Shown: positions 8,215-17,655, counted from the first letter of the stretch. The stretch: 64,000 nucleotides of DNA from Halosolutus halophilus (GCF_022869805.1 NZ_CP094974.1:2542001-2606000); one strand, 5' to 3'. The notes: generated by a model not told the origin, from the letters alone. Numbers and translations: made by a program.

Positions 8215-9366
8215 ATGCGAGAGGCTGTCATCGTCGACGCCGTTCGGACGCCGTTCGGGGCGCGAGGCGGGGCTTTCGCGGACGTTCACCCGCAGGACCT
8301 CGCCGCGGAGCCGCTGATCGCGCTCGAGGAACGGCTCGGATTCGACCCGCAGGAGACCATCGAGGACGTCATCTACGGCTGCGTGAGCCCGATCGACGAG
8401 CAGGGCGGCAACGTCGGGCGGATCGCCCCGCTGGTCGCCGGCTGGGGCGACGACGTGCCGGGCGTCCAGTTGAACCGAATGTGTGGCTCCGGACAACAGG
8501 CGATCAACTTCGCCGCGGGCGCGATCGCAACCGGAGCACACGACGTCATCGTCGCCGGCGGCGTGGAACACATGACCCGCGTCCCGATGGGAAGCGACTT
8601 CGGCGGCGTGACGGAGACCTACTTCGATCACTACGACGAACTGGTCCAGCAGGGCGAGAGCGCGGAACGGATCGCCGAGCAGTGGGGGTTCGATCGGCGC
8701 GAACTCGACGAACTCGCCGTCGAGTCCCAGCACCGTTGGAAGGCGGCGTGGGACGACGGTCGGTACGACTCTCAGATCGTACCCGTCCGGGTCGAGGACG
8801 ACGACGAGACGCGCGTTGTCGACACGGACGGCCACCCCCGACCGGAGTCGACGGTCGACGACCTCGGGGATCTCCCGCTCGCGTTCAGGAGCGAGGGCGA
8901 CGGCGTGATCCACGCGGGCAACTCGTCGGGGATCGTCGACGGCGCGAGCGCGGTGCTCGTGACGAGCCGAGAAGCGGCCGAAGAGCACGGCTGGGAGCCG
9001 ATGGCCCGGATCGTCCAGACCGAGGTGGTCGGAGTCGACCCCGTTACGATGCTCACCGGGCCGATCCCCGCGACCGAGGGCGTCCTCGAGAAGACCGAAT
9101 TCACGATCGACGACGTCGACCTCTTCGAGGTCAACGAGGCGTTCGCGTCCGTCGTCGCGGCGTGGCTCGAGGAAACCGGAGCTTCGTGGGAGGATACCAA
9201 CGTCAACGGCGGCGCGATCGCCCACGGCCACCCGCTGGGAGCGACGGGGTCGGCCCTGCTCACGAAACTCGTCCACGAACTGGAGCGCCGCGGGGACGAC
9301 GTCGGTCTCTCGACGATGTGTATCGGGTTCGGGCAGGGGATTGCGACGATCGTCGAGCGCCTCTAG
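8215..9366 (+). CDS. Acetyl-CoA C-acyltransferase (thiolase)
   Basis: 383-residue thiolase (acetoacetyl-CoA synthesis or beta-oxidation cleavage). All catalytic features are present: nucleophile C90 in NRMCGSGQQAI, H339 in AHGHPLGATG and C369 in MCIGFGQG. The start MREAVIVDAVRTPFGARGG is typical. It is divergent from the nnrD/moaC pair and convergent with an acyl-CoA dehydrogenase. Sitting near the PHA genes, it could supply acetoacetyl-CoA for PHA synthesis, but it could equally serve fatty-acid breakdown together with the neighbouring dehydrogenase. Confidence 0.93.
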   Translation: MREAVIVDAVRTPFGARGGAFADVHPQDLAAEPLIALEERLGFDPQETIEDVIYGCVSPIDEQGGNVGRIAPLVAGWGDDVPGVQLNRMCGSGQQAINFAAGAIATGAHDVIVAGGVEHMTRVPMGSDFGGVTETYFDHYDELVQQGESAERIAEQWGFDRRELDELAVESQHRWKAAWDDGRYDSQIVPVRVEDDDETRVVDTDGHPRPESTVDDLGDLPLAFRSEGDGVIHAGNSSGIVDGASAVLVTSREAAEEHGWEPMARIVQTEVVGVDPVTMLTGPIPATEGVLEKTEFTIDDVDLFEVNEAFASVVAAWLEETGASWEDTNVNGGAIAHGHPLGATGSALLTKLVHELERRGDDVGLSTMCIGFGQGIATIVERL

Positions 9367-9398
9367 CCGGCTGACCGTTCCGGCAACGACGGTTCCCC

Positions 9399-10619
9399 TT
9401 AGTCGATTCCGAGTCGGTCGGCGATCGTGTTCAACTGGATCTCGTCGGTGCCCTCGACGATCCGGAGAATGCGACCGAGCAGCAGGTGGTCGACGTAGGG
9501 GTTTTCCTCCGCGAGACCGTTGCTGCCGTGGACCTGGACGACGTCGTCGGCGACGTCCCAGAGCACGTTCGTCGCGAACCACTTGCAGATCGACGCCGCC
9601 TCGATCGCCGACCCGGACCGCTCGAGTTCCCACGCCGCGCGTAATCCGGCCGCGTCGGCCGCGTACGATCGCGCCCGGCCGCGGGCGAGTTTGTGCGAGA
9701 TGCCCTGGAACGAGCCGATCGATCGGCCGAACGCCTCGCGCTGGTTCGCGTACTCGACGCCGCGTTCGAGCAGGTGCTCCGCGAAGCCGACGGCCTCGGC
9801 GGCCAGTTCCAGCCGGCCGAGCGAGAGGAACTCCATGGCGGTGTAGAACGCGGCGTCGACCTCGCCGAGCACCCGATCCTCGGAGAGGCGAACGTCGTCG
9901 AAGACGAGTTCGGCCTGCATCCCCTCCATCCCGACCGCGTTGTTCATCGCGCCCAGGTCGTACTCGTCGGCCTCGACGAGAAAGCAGGTGATGCCGCCGT
10001 ACCGACCCGCCTCCGACTGGGGCGTCGTCCGGGCGAACACCTGCACGAAGTCGGCGTAGGGCGCGTTCGTGATCCACTGTTTGCGCCCGTTCAGCACCCA
10101 TTCGTCGCCATCCGTTTCGGCCGACGTTTCCATGTCCGGCGCGTCCGAACCCACCCCGGGCTCCGTCAGCGCGAAGGCGGTCGACTTCTCGCCGGCGATC
10201 GCCGGTTCAAGGTAGCGATCGACCTGGTCACCCTCGGCGGCCGCGAGCAGCGGCTTCGGTCCCTCCGGGCCGGCGAGGACGAACTTGGTGAGTCCCGTGC
10301 CGTGGCTGGCGACGTGGCGCTTGGCGCGATACCACGTCACGGTCGAGACGCCCTCGCCGCCGACCTCCTCGGGGAGGTTCATCGCGTAGAACCCCGCGTC
10401 GGCGCTGCGCTTCCGGATCCGTTCGATGGCGTCGACGACCTCGTCGACGTAGCGCCCGTCGGGCCGGTGGCGAAGCCGGGGATTCGACCACGTCTCGCCC
10501 AGGTCCGACTCGATCGGGTCGACCTCCCTTGCGACGAACTCGTCGAGGCTGTCGAGCACGAGTCGCGTCTCCTCGTCGACGCCGAAGCTGACGCCGGACA
10601 CCTGTTCCTGTGTCACCAT
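9399..10619 (-). CDS. Acyl-CoA dehydrogenase
   Basis: 406-residue FAD-dependent acyl-CoA dehydrogenase. It has the N-terminal helical domain, the substrate/FAD beta domain (TEPGVGSDAPDMET, NGRKQWITNA) and the C-terminal helical domain ending in RIVEGTDEIQLNTIADRLG, where Glu of EGT is the usual catalytic base. ATG 10619 (MVTQEQVSG) is taken as the start; the longer open frame upstream is intergenic. The gene is divergent from an SDR and convergent with the thiolase, suggesting fatty-acid or branched-chain acyl-CoA oxidation. Confidence 0.93.
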   Translation of the reverse strand: MVTQEQVSGVSFGVDEETRLVLDSLDEFVAREVDPIESDLGETWSNPRLRHRPDGRYVDEVVDAIERIRKRSADAGFYAMNLPEEVGGEGVSTVTWYRAKRHVASHGTGLTKFVLAGPEGPKPLLAAAEGDQVDRYLEPAIAGEKSTAFALTEPGVGSDAPDMETSAETDGDEWVLNGRKQWITNAPYADFVQVFARTTPQSEAGRYGGITCFLVEADEYDLGAMNNAVGMEGMQAELVFDDVRLSEDRVLGEVDAAFYTAMEFLSLGRLELAAEAVGFAEHLLERGVEYANQREAFGRSIGSFQGISHKLARGRARSYAADAAGLRAAWELERSGSAIEAASICKWFATNVLWDVADDVVQVHGSNGLAEENPYVDHLLLGRILRIVEGTDEIQLNTIADRLGID

Positions 10620-10730
10620 ACCACAGAGAACTGTCGGATCGCGCATCAATCCACCGGTCGAAAAAACGGAACCGACCACGGACGATCGGTCACGAAACGT
10701 TAACACACACCGGCATGAATAGGACCGGGT

Positions 10731-11507
10731 ATGGAGTTCGGACTCGACGACAGGACTGCCCTCGTGACCGGGGGCGCGGGACGAATCGGGAGCGCGGACT
10801 GTCACGTACTCGCGGAGGAAGGCGCCGAGGTCGTCGTCCTCGACGTGAACGAGGAGGGCGCACGGGAGGTCGCCGACGAGATCGAAGCCGACGGCGGGGA
10901 CGCCATGGCCGTCGGGTGCGACCTGACCGATCGGGACGAGGTTGCCGACACCGTCGAGGCCGTGCGGGAGGAAACCGGCGGCGTCGACGTCCTCGTCAAC
11001 AACGCGGGGATGGTCGACGCCGTCGGCCGAGTGGGCGACCTGGACGACGACCTCTGGGATCGCGACATGGAGATCAACCTCACCGGGACCTACAACATCA
11101 CCGAACGGATTTTCCCGGCGATGTGCGATCGCGGCTGGGGCCGGGTCATCTCGATGTCCTCGGTCGCCGGGACTCACGGCGGCTTCGGCCAGTTATCCTA
11201 TTCGACGACGAAATCCGGACTCGTCGGCTTCGGCAAGACGCTCGCGCTGGAAGGGGCCCCCGAGGGCGTCACCTCGAATATCATCGCGCCATCGATCGTC
11301 GTCGGCCAACTCGCGGAGATGGACCCGGACGATATCGAGGACGTCAATCCACACTGGGCGGACATCGCCCGTGCGACCCCCGCGGGACACCTCGGCCGCG
11401 AGGAGGACGTGGCCAACCTCGTCGCCTACCTCGCCAGCGAGCAGGCGGGGTTCGTCACCGGACAGGTCGTCGGCGTCACCGGGGGCGTCGATCTGTTCAC
11501 CTACTGA
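10731..11507 (+). CDS. SDR family oxidoreductase
   Basis: 258 residues with the glycine motif TGGAGRIG, NNAG, SMSSVAG and a Tyr/Lys pair in LSYSTTKSGLVGFGK. The expected catalytic Tyr is in the LSYSTTKS segment. It resembles 3-oxoacyl-[ACP]/hydroxyacyl-CoA reductases. Divergent promoter region with the acyl-CoA dehydrogenase; GTTAACACACA at about 10700 may hold the promoter. The substrate cannot be assigned, but a beta-oxidation or branched acyl role fits the neighbourhood. Confidence 0.85.
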   Translation: MEFGLDDRTALVTGGAGRIGSADCHVLAEEGAEVVVLDVNEEGAREVADEIEADGGDAMAVGCDLTDRDEVADTVEAVREETGGVDVLVNNAGMVDAVGRVGDLDDDLWDRDMEINLTGTYNITERIFPAMCDRGWGRVISMSSVAGTHGGFGQLSYSTTKSGLVGFGKTLALEGAPEGVTSNIIAPSIVVGQLAEMDPDDIEDVNPHWADIARATPAGHLGREEDVANLVAYLASEQAGFVTGQVVGVTGGVDLFTY

Positions 11508-11563
11508 CGCGGCGATCGGTTTTCTCGGGGACGATGGTCACGTCGGACGGTACAGCACGTCGA

Positions 11564-11842
11564 TCAGTACCGGATCTCGAATCCGTCCTCGCCCCGTGGC
11601 TCGTCGTACTCGACCTCGACGTCGTCGACGTCGGCCGCCGGGCTGCCCTCGTGACAGAACTCGACCATCGATTCGACGGCGTCCTCGGGTCCCTCGAAGA
11701 CCGCCTCGACGCGACCGTCGTCTAAGTTCTTGACCCAGCCGTCGACGCCGTGCTCGCGGGCCGTGTCGCGAGTCGTCGCCCGGTAGTAGACGCCCTGTAC
11801 CTTTCCCGAGACGAAGACGTGGGCACGGGTTCGATCCGTCAT
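11564..11842 (-). CDS. acyP: Acylphosphatase
   Basis: 92-residue ferredoxin-like-fold hydrolase of acyl phosphates. It has the signature GKVQGVYYR (phosphate loop plus catalytic Arg) and WVKNLDDGRVEAVFEG (catalytic Asn), with normal full length. ATG 11842 (MTDRTRAHVF) is preferred to the in-frame ATG 27 nt upstream because it matches the family N-terminus. Convergent with the SDR. Confidence 0.93.
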   Translation of the reverse strand: MTDRTRAHVFVSGKVQGVYYRATTRDTAREHGVDGWVKNLDDGRVEAVFEGPEDAVESMVEFCHEGSPAADVDDVEVEYDEPRGEDGFEIRY

Positions 11843-11924
11843 GTACGAGCCATCGATCGCGATCGGCAAAAATCATGCTCGTCCGTCCGATCGCGCGTGT
11901 CGTCCGGACGGCGATCGCCCCGTG

Positions 11925-12980
11925 TCACTCGAGTTGTTTCCACTCCATGCCGACCGGGTCTTCGGGCGGTTCGAGCGGACTCCCGCGCAGTTCTGATCTG
12001 ACCTCCGGTTCGTTGTACGATCGCGGCGCGACGTCGTTCGGGCCGTCGGGGTAAAACAACGACGCGAGCAGCTGTACGTGTCCGCGACCGACGCAGAGTT
12101 CGAACTGCCCGCCACCGTACATGTCGATATCGTGGTCCTCACAGTACTCGATCGTCTCGAACAGCGACCGGACGGTCCCGAACCGCGACGGTTTGACGTT
12201 ACACCAGGTCGGTTCGAACGGCCGCCCGCGCAGGTCGTCCACGCCGTGGATCGGCGCGTCCCACGAGAGGCGGTCCGCGTTCGCCGCGAGAAGGTCCCGG
12301 ACGTCCTCGGAGACCGCCGGGTCCTCCACGACGGCATCGGGGAACGATTCGAAGACCCGTCGGTAGAGCGCGGGGTCTGCCGGCTGATCGACCTCCGTCC
12401 CCTCGTACTGGCCCTTCAGGTCGAGCGCGCGGACAGCGCCGGTCTCCGCGAGCATCGCGAACGTCTCCTCGGTCCACTCCGCGGTCGGATCGAGTTTGAA
12501 CTCGCACTCGGGGTTGACCGCGAGCGTCTCTTCGACTCGCGCAGGGTCGCCGTCCGGTAACCGCGCGCTGGCGACGAACCGAACTGGAGACCGCTCGCGA
12601 TCGAGCAGCGACGCGAGCGTCGCGTCGTTTTGCTTGAGCGCCAGGTCGAGCGCGGCGCTCTCGACGGCCCAGCGCCGGTAGTTTCGGGATATCTCGCGCT
12701 CGGGCGGCTTCGTCGGGAAGAGATCCACGTCGTCGAGCGACCGGGAGAACTCGTCGAACGTGTACTCGCCCGCGAAGTCGAACACCGGCGGATCGGGCAA
12801 CGCCTCGTGGTCGACGGCCTCGTAGGTAACGTCCTCGCCAGCGCCGAACTCGTCTCCCGCCAGCAGGACGAACGTCGACGTGACGCGGGTGGACCCGTTC
12901 GAGGTCTCCCGGCGACGGCTGGTCCGTTCCTCAGTCTCTACCGTCAGCGGGAGGTCCGCGACGCGATCGTACAGCGTCAT
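11925..12980 (-). CDS. Enolase-superfamily protein
   Basis: 351 residues. The pattern of a capping N-terminal domain and a TIM barrel is visible: the barrel segment has LDLKGQYEG, a VVEDPAV metal-ligand-like strand, SWDAPIHG and NVKPSRFGTVRSLFETIEYCE, consistent with the mandelate-racemase/OSBS side of the enolase superfamily. The KxK and Asp/Glu ligands are only partly recognisable, so the activity is open; it is not enolase itself. Monocistronic, with an AT-rich divergent region upstream. Confidence 0.7.
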   Translation of the reverse strand: MTLYDRVADLPLTVETEERTSRRRETSNGSTRVTSTFVLLAGDEFGAGEDVTYEAVDHEALPDPPVFDFAGEYTFDEFSRSLDDVDLFPTKPPEREISRNYRRWAVESAALDLALKQNDATLASLLDRERSPVRFVASARLPDGDPARVEETLAVNPECEFKLDPTAEWTEETFAMLAETGAVRALDLKGQYEGTEVDQPADPALYRRVFESFPDAVVEDPAVSEDVRDLLAANADRLSWDAPIHGVDDLRGRPFEPTWCNVKPSRFGTVRSLFETIEYCEDHDIDMYGGGQFELCVGRGHVQLLASLFYPDGPNDVAPRSYNEPEVRSELRGSPLEPPEDPVGMEWKQLE

Positions 12981-13444
12981 TGCGCGTGCTGACGAGCGAG
13001 GCCGCAGACGAGCGTCGGAACGGCCACGGAGCTGTCGATACGGTCGAACCCGGGCGAGGATGAACGGGACGGGCGACGGTGCTGCACTTGGCGTTCCATC
13101 GAGCGATAGTATGGTGCGAATGGTACATAACTATTGGGTTACAACGGCCGCCGTTAGTTCCTATCGGTTCCCCATTACGGGCATAATTATCGCATATGGA
13201 GTCCCCTTGTGATTGAGCAGTAGTGGGAATATCACTCACGAGTATTCGCCTACGACGCGAAGCGGTTAGAACGAGAATTCACGTTGAGTATCGCGGCCCG
13301 AAGGCCGCGGTAGCGTACTTGCCTCGCTGTTCGAGTCGCGTAATAACGCGTCTCGATCGGAAATCCGGCCGGCGTGAGGTCGTCCGCGACGTCGGGACCG
13401 CGGAAGCGACAACCCGACGGTGTTCCAGCACCTATCCGCCTGCA
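12981..13444. other. Intergenic region with AT-rich promoter and a GC hairpin
   Basis: 464 bp without a convincing gene. It contains an AT-rich stretch (about 13110-13150, ACATAACTATTGGGTT) suited to divergent promoters. At 13292-13309 there is a 7-bp perfect stem with a CGAA loop (CGCGGCC CGAA GGCCGCG). No T-tract follows the hairpin, so a terminator is unlikely; function unknown. Confidence 0.4.
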
Positions 13445-14437
13445 GTGACCGTACGCCATCGAGACGGCATCCACTTCGAGTTCGCTGGCACCGACGACGC
13501 CGGCATCGTCGCGGACGCGCGGAGCGCCGTCGGCGAGATCAACGTCGTGAGCCACGCCCACGCCGATCACACGTTCCGATCGACCCCCGAAACCGTCGTC
13601 TGTTCGGCCGAGACGGCAGCGATCGCGGCGGCCCGGACCGGGATCGAATTCGAATTCGTCGAGCGCGCGGCGGGAATCGAACTCGTCCCGGCGGGCCACG
13701 TCGTCGGTTCCCGTGCGGCCCTGCTGGAGGACGGGGACAGCCGCCGCTACTGCTACACCGGCGACGTCTCGACGCGCGATCGGTGCTACCTCGAGGGGTT
13801 CGATCCCTCGGCCGTCGAGGCCGACGTGCTCGTGATCGAGACCACCTACGGCAGCCCGGAGTACCGGTTTCCCGCCCAGTCCGACCTCGAATCGGCGATC
13901 GCGGACTGGCTACGCGACGCCGCCGATCGGCCGCTGTTCCTGTTCGGCTACTCGCTCGGCCGCGCACAGAAACTCCAGTGGATCGCACAGAACGCAACTG
14001 ACCGCGAGATCCTCGTCTCGGACACGATCCACGAGGTCACGCGAGCGATCGAGTCGGCGACCGAACTCGCGTTCGCCGGCCAGCCGTACGACTCCCTGCG
14101 GGGGCTGACCGACGAAATCGTGATCCTGCCGTCGAACCAGGCCCGATCGGACTGGGTCGAAACCGTGGTCGATCGCGAGGACGGACTGAAGGCGGGGTTT
14201 TCGGGCTGGGCCGTCGACGACTCGTTCCGCTATCGGGGCGGCTACGACGTCACCTTCCCGCTGACCGACCACTGCGACTTCGACGAACTCGTCGCGACGG
14301 TTCGCGAGATCGACCCCGAGGTCGTCTACACCCACCACGGCTTCGACGAGGAGTTCGCGGACCTGCTCGCGACCGAGTACGGCTTCCGGGCACGACCGCT
14401 GAAGCGCGACCAGCGGACGCTCGGGGAGTTCCGCTGA
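13445..14437 (+). CDS. MBL-fold exonuclease-like protein (mRNA 3'-end processing factor type)
   Basis: 330 residues from GTG 13445 (TVRHRDGIHFEF); the open frame extends further upstream but that part looks non-coding. The metallo-beta-lactamase metal motif SHAHADH is followed by PAGHVVGSRAALLE, CYTGDVSTRD and a C-terminal H in YTHHGFDEEF. VLVIETTYGSPEYRFPAQ and FLFGYSLGRAQKLQ are typical of the beta-CASP-like group that acts on RNA or DNA in archaea. The stop overlaps the next small gene by 1 nt (TGATG). Confidence 0.8.
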   Translation: MTVRHRDGIHFEFAGTDDAGIVADARSAVGEINVVSHAHADHTFRSTPETVVCSAETAAIAAARTGIEFEFVERAAGIELVPAGHVVGSRAALLEDGDSRRYCYTGDVSTRDRCYLEGFDPSAVEADVLVIETTYGSPEYRFPAQSDLESAIADWLRDAADRPLFLFGYSLGRAQKLQWIAQNATDREILVSDTIHEVTRAIESATELAFAGQPYDSLRGLTDEIVILPSNQARSDWVETVVDREDGLKAGFSGWAVDDSFRYRGGYDVTFPLTDHCDFDELVATVREIDPEVVYTHHGFDEEFADLLATEYGFRARPLKRDQRTLGEFR

Positions 14438-14685
14438 TGGGCCTCATCGATCGATTCGAGGAGGAGTTCCTCGACGTCTCGGGTCGGCGAGCCACGCTGC
14501 GGGAACTCCTCGAACTACTGTTCGGTTCGATCCTGTTCGTTCTCGTCGCGACCGCGCTCGCGTACTACCTGCTCGGCGAGACCGTCGCGATCGGCGTCGC
14601 CGCAGTGCTCGTCGTCGTGTTCGGAACGATGCTCGTTTCGCAGGCCTACTGGGCCCGTGCTGGTCGCGGGGACTACGACGAGTAG
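14437..14685 (+). CDS. Small membrane protein, two TM helices
   Basis: 82 residues with a cytosolic amphipathic N-terminus and two hydrophobic segments (about 28-45, LFGSILFVLVATALAYYLL, and 50-67, AIGVAAVLVVVFGTMLV), ending in an acidic tail. It is translationally coupled to the MBL-fold gene by a 1-nt overlap. No family recognised. Confidence 0.75.
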   Translation: MGLIDRFEEEFLDVSGRRATLRELLELLFGSILFVLVATALAYYLLGETVAIGVAAVLVVVFGTMLVSQAYWARAGRGDYDE

Positions 14686-15092
14686 CCGTGCTCGGCCTCG
14701 CGCACCGGATCCTCACCGGACTCGCCGCGGAGTCAACTCCACCGTAACTGTTCTGGCGGCTTCGGGGCATGCCAGCACCGAGACGGGGCCGAAGGTCGAT
14801 GTCGATGTCGACGTTGACGGTCAGTCGTCGCCACACCGGTCGCTGGTTTGGCTAAAAACCGCTTAAAACCCCTCGCATTTCCGAACTCTCGAACCGAAAC
14901 TGGCGAATAATGTCAAAGTTATGAAGCTGCCGATAGTCTCAAATCCCTCTGCAGTGAATCGGATTCAGGCCGATAGATGTAGTTATAGCTACAATTTCTA
15001 AATATTTAACCTACCAAATTTTTAAATAAGTTGAGTACTCACCTACAGCCGGTGGGCTCTCTTGTCACACGCCCCACCCCCTTCCAACGTCT
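14686..15092 (+). other. AT-rich leader/promoter region
   Basis: 407 bp. The right part (about 14930-15045) is unusually AT-rich (TATTTAACCTACCAAATTTT), with several TATA-like runs. It most likely holds the promoter and leader of the small zinc-finger gene at 15093. No gene seen. Confidence 0.4.
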
Positions 15093-15245
15093 ATGAACGG
15101 TGATCAGTCGACGCTCGGTCGGTGTCCTGAGTGCGGCAGTTCGATCCCGAGCGGCTGGCAGCTAATCGAGTACGAACGCGAGGACGGAGCGGACGGCGTT
15201 TTCGCCGAGTGTCCATCGTGTTCCGAGGTCGTCGCGCCGAAGTGA
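15093..15245 (+). CDS. Small zinc-ribbon (CPxCG-type) protein
   Basis: 50-residue ORF starting MNGDQSTLGRCPECGSS and ending CPSCSEVVAPK. Two CPxC knuckles (CPEC, CPSC) spaced by about 28 residues make a single zinc ribbon. Haloarchaea encode many such very small one-domain zinc proteins, several of them linked to stress and biofilm phenotypes. An AT-rich promoter region precedes it. The role is unknown, but the cysteine pattern makes a chance ORF unlikely. Confidence 0.7.
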   Translation: MNGDQSTLGRCPECGSSIPSGWQLIEYEREDGADGVFAECPSCSEVVAPK

Positions 15246-15776
15246 CACCGGCGATCCGGTCGTGCTGATCGCCTCTCGAATTCAAACAGAAATACGTTCA
15301 GTTCGCATCCGTCCCGTGCAGTTCTTTCACTGAAATACCTATAGTAGCAACTGAAACGATTCACACACTGATCGCAAAGCCGTCCTGCGATTAGGTGTGC
15401 ACTGACTTTCAGTTGCTACTCTAGCTGAAGGACGACAACAGAGCGACGGGAACTCGATCGCGGCCATCCGGCACACGCGCAGTCGATCGCACTACCGGGA
15501 GTGACGGAATGTTCGGCAACTCGACGACTGGTTCGATGTCGGGATCGGGCACCTCGTGAACCGCCTCGGGATTGACCCGAGGCGCTCGCCTTGTCTCTCC
15601 GGAGGTCGAATCGACCACTGCAGCGTAGCGATCGTGCAACGCTTCCCCCGAGCGCACCGGCCTCGTGGACGATCGCGTAGCGCACGTATGAGGATACGGG
15701 AGCGATCCCGGGTCGCGATCGGAGTGTCCCGTTTCCTCGAATTCGTTCTACGGGCGAACGTGCTGGTATCGTGTCC
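15246..15776. other. Intergenic region with a MITE-like palindrome
   Basis: 531 bp between the zinc-ribbon gene and the glycosylase. The main feature is the palindrome at 15339-15424. The rest shows only arginine/serine-rich shadow frames; one minus-strand frame (15421-15657) reads somewhat protein-like and ends inside the palindrome, but I cannot assign it. Confidence 0.4.
15339..15424. repeat. 86-bp imperfect palindromic element (MITE-like)
   Basis: Outer arms at 15339-15356 (CTATAGTAGCAACTGAAA) and 15407-15424 (TTTCAGTTGCTACTCTAG) match at 17 of 18 positions as inverted repeats. The inner part is also partly self-complementary (CACACACTGATCGCA versus TGCGATTAGGTGTG). The whole could fold into one long hairpin, the form expected of a non-autonomous transposon relic or REP-like element. 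Confidence 0.6.
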
Positions 15777-16691
15777 CTACGGGTCTCGTCCACCAGTTCT
15801 GAGGAAATGGAACACGTACGTCTGGGCGTAGCCCGCGTACTCACCCCCGAGGCGGTCGCGTATCGCCCGGGAGGTCGCCGCATACGAGCCCCGATCGCAG
15901 TCGGGGTAGTACTCCTCGATCGCCGACCGGATCCAGGTGTCGAGCGGTACGGCCTCGTCGAAGCCGAGCGAAAAGAGGAGGACGCAGTCGGCCACCTTGT
16001 CGCCGACGCCGACGAACTGGGTCAGATACTCCCGCGCGGCCTCGTACTCGAGGTCGCGAGCCTCCGCTGGGTGGGCCTCGCCGGAGGCGACCATCTCGGC
16101 CGTTCGCACGACGTAGGGGGCGCGATAGCCCAGCCCGAGGTCACGGAGCTCCGCCTCGGTCGCGGCCGCGAGCTGTTCCGGCGTCGGGAAGGCGTGGTAC
16201 GTCTCCCCGTCGAACGCGATCGGGTCGCCGTACTCGCGGGCCAGCGTCGAGACCATGTCGTGGATGCGGCTCACGCGCATCTGGGCCGAACAGATAAAGG
16301 AGATCAGCGTCCCGAAGGGCGGATCCTCGACGAGTCGCATGCCCCGATGGGCATCGTAGGCCTCCCGGACGAGCGGGTCGTCGGGGGCGGCCGCGGCGAT
16401 CGCTTCGAGGTCGTCGTCCAGCCGCAGGAGGTTCCGCAGGACCGACTCGGCGTCGGTCGACGACTGCCACTCCAGCGCGTCGTTCCGGTGGCGGACGCGT
16501 ATCACTCCGCCGGAAGACGACCCGTCTCCCGAGCCGTCGACGACGGTGTAATACCACGCCCCGGGTGCCGGTTCGCCGGTGTACATCTCGCCGTCCGATC
16601 GACGCCAGAGGTAGCTCTGGCCGCTCTCGAGCGTTCGGTACAGGTCGAACCCACCCGAAAGCTCGGCGACAGGGATCGCACCCGATTGCAT
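15777..16691 (-). CDS. ogg: 8-oxoguanine DNA glycosylase (OGG1-type HhH-GPD)
   Basis: 304 residues. An OGG N-terminal domain (AELSGGFDLYRTLESGQSYLW) is followed by the HhH-GPD domain. The hairpin and catalytic Lys are in LTQFVGVGDKVADCVLLFSLG and the catalytic Asp in AVPLDTWI, matching K249/D268 of human OGG1. It excises 8-oxoG and acts as a beta-lyase. Start at ATG 16691 (MQSGAIPVAEL). It stands alone, convergent with the preceding intergenic element. An AlkA-type 3-methyladenine glycosylase is less likely because of the OGG_N part. Confidence 0.9.
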   Translation of the reverse strand: MQSGAIPVAELSGGFDLYRTLESGQSYLWRRSDGEMYTGEPAPGAWYYTVVDGSGDGSSSGGVIRVRHRNDALEWQSSTDAESVLRNLLRLDDDLEAIAAAAPDDPLVREAYDAHRGMRLVEDPPFGTLISFICSAQMRVSRIHDMVSTLAREYGDPIAFDGETYHAFPTPEQLAAATEAELRDLGLGYRAPYVVRTAEMVASGEAHPAEARDLEYEAAREYLTQFVGVGDKVADCVLLFSLGFDEAVPLDTWIRSAIEEYYPDCDRGSYAATSRAIRDRLGGEYAGYAQTYVFHFLRTGGRDP

Positions 16692-17325
16692 TCGCCGGAG
16701 AGTTGGCGAGGGATGGCTTGGGCCTTTCGAACCGGTATCCGGGCCGAGAGTGCTTCGAAACGGCCCGCGTTCGAACACGCTACCTCGTCGTTACCGGCTG
16801 ATTACCGGTCGGACGGCGGTTGAGATACCTTCGAAGGGGTTCTCGCGGCCGCAACGAGTACCCGTTCGCTGTCCGCGATCCAGCGACTGCCGTTCAGGGT
16901 TCGATCGCCCGGTGTGTGTCCTGTGAACAAACCCCGGAAAGTATTATGTCACCCACGCCGGATGTGTGAGTTACGTTCCGACCGATGATCCCGACCACCC
17001 CATCGACTCGCGCTCCGGCACGGACGAACGCCGGGACGCGCGGTCTCGCGTCCAGCCGAACCGGTGCTGGATTCGCGATCGGTGGTCGTGGACGGGATCT
17101 CGCTCGCTCCGTTTCGGGGCCGGTCGGGATCGCACCCGTCCGCGCCGCGTGACGTCGCGTCCGGCCGGACGGCGACACCCTTTTCGGACACGGTTCGACG
17201 CGTGTGCCTGGTGTGTTCGGCGGGTCCGGCTACGTCGATCGTGCGCGCGATATTCCCGCAGTGAACAGGCGCTGCTCCCGGGTTCGCGGGCCCGGGTGTC
17301 GAGTTCGACTCTCGACGGGGGCCTC
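16692..17325. other. 634-bp gap without recognisable gene
   Basis: The three frames on both strands give only Arg/Ser-rich shadow translations. There is one short AT-rich run (AAGTATTATG, about 16939-16948). Nothing else seen. Confidence 0.35.
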
Positions 17326-17655
17326 ATGAACGACCACAGTACCGTCGTCGCGGCGACGGTCACCGTTCGCGTCCCGCTACGCGCCACCGGTGATCTCGTC
17401 GACGGCGCACGACGCGTCGTCGATCGACTCGACGCGGTCGATCGACTCGAGACAGCGACCGTTCGAGGGATCTCGCCCGGCCTGAACGACACGACCGTCG
17501 ACCTCCACGTCCGACTCGCGCTCGACGGCGTCGATCGGAGTGGCGACGAGGCAGACCTCCGGGACGAACTCGAGTGCGGTGCCGGCGTCGTCAGCGTCGA
17601 TGCCCTCGAGGCGGGCGATGCGGACACGCCCCCGCTCGAGGCCGAGGTCGGCTGA
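17326..17655 (+). CDS. Hypothetical protein (109 aa)
   Basis: Starts MNDHSTVVAATVTVRVPL. The sequence alternates hydrophobic and charged residues in a way consistent with a small alpha/beta domain (beta strand 7-17, helix 20-38, strands around 45 and 61), has haloarchaeal acidity and avoids the Arg-rich look of shadow frames. No known family. It lies about 100 bp upstream of the DUF4336 gene on the same strand. Confidence 0.5.
   Translation: MNDHSTVVAATVTVRVPLRATGDLVDGARRVVDRLDAVDRLETATVRGISPGLNDTTVDLHVRLALDGVDRSGDEADLRDELECGAGVVSVDALEAGDADTPPLEAEVG

Noticed and set aside
13292-13309. CGAA-loop hairpin as a terminator
   Set aside because: No following T-tract and no gene ends upstream on either strand within a useful distance.
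13223-13444. N-terminal extension of the MBL-fold gene
   Set aside because: Arg/Ser-rich, crosses a GC hairpin, and the conserved domain starts after GTG 13445.
14904-14926. TCAAAGTTATGA-like sequence shared with about 27258-27272
   Set aside because: Only two copies with mismatches and unlike contexts; not enough to call a regulatory site.
15421-15657. Minus-strand frame with Pro/Val-rich, somewhat protein-like translation ending inside the palindrome
   Set aside because: No motif, no promoter, competing frame of similar quality; may be an IS remnant but cannot be supported.
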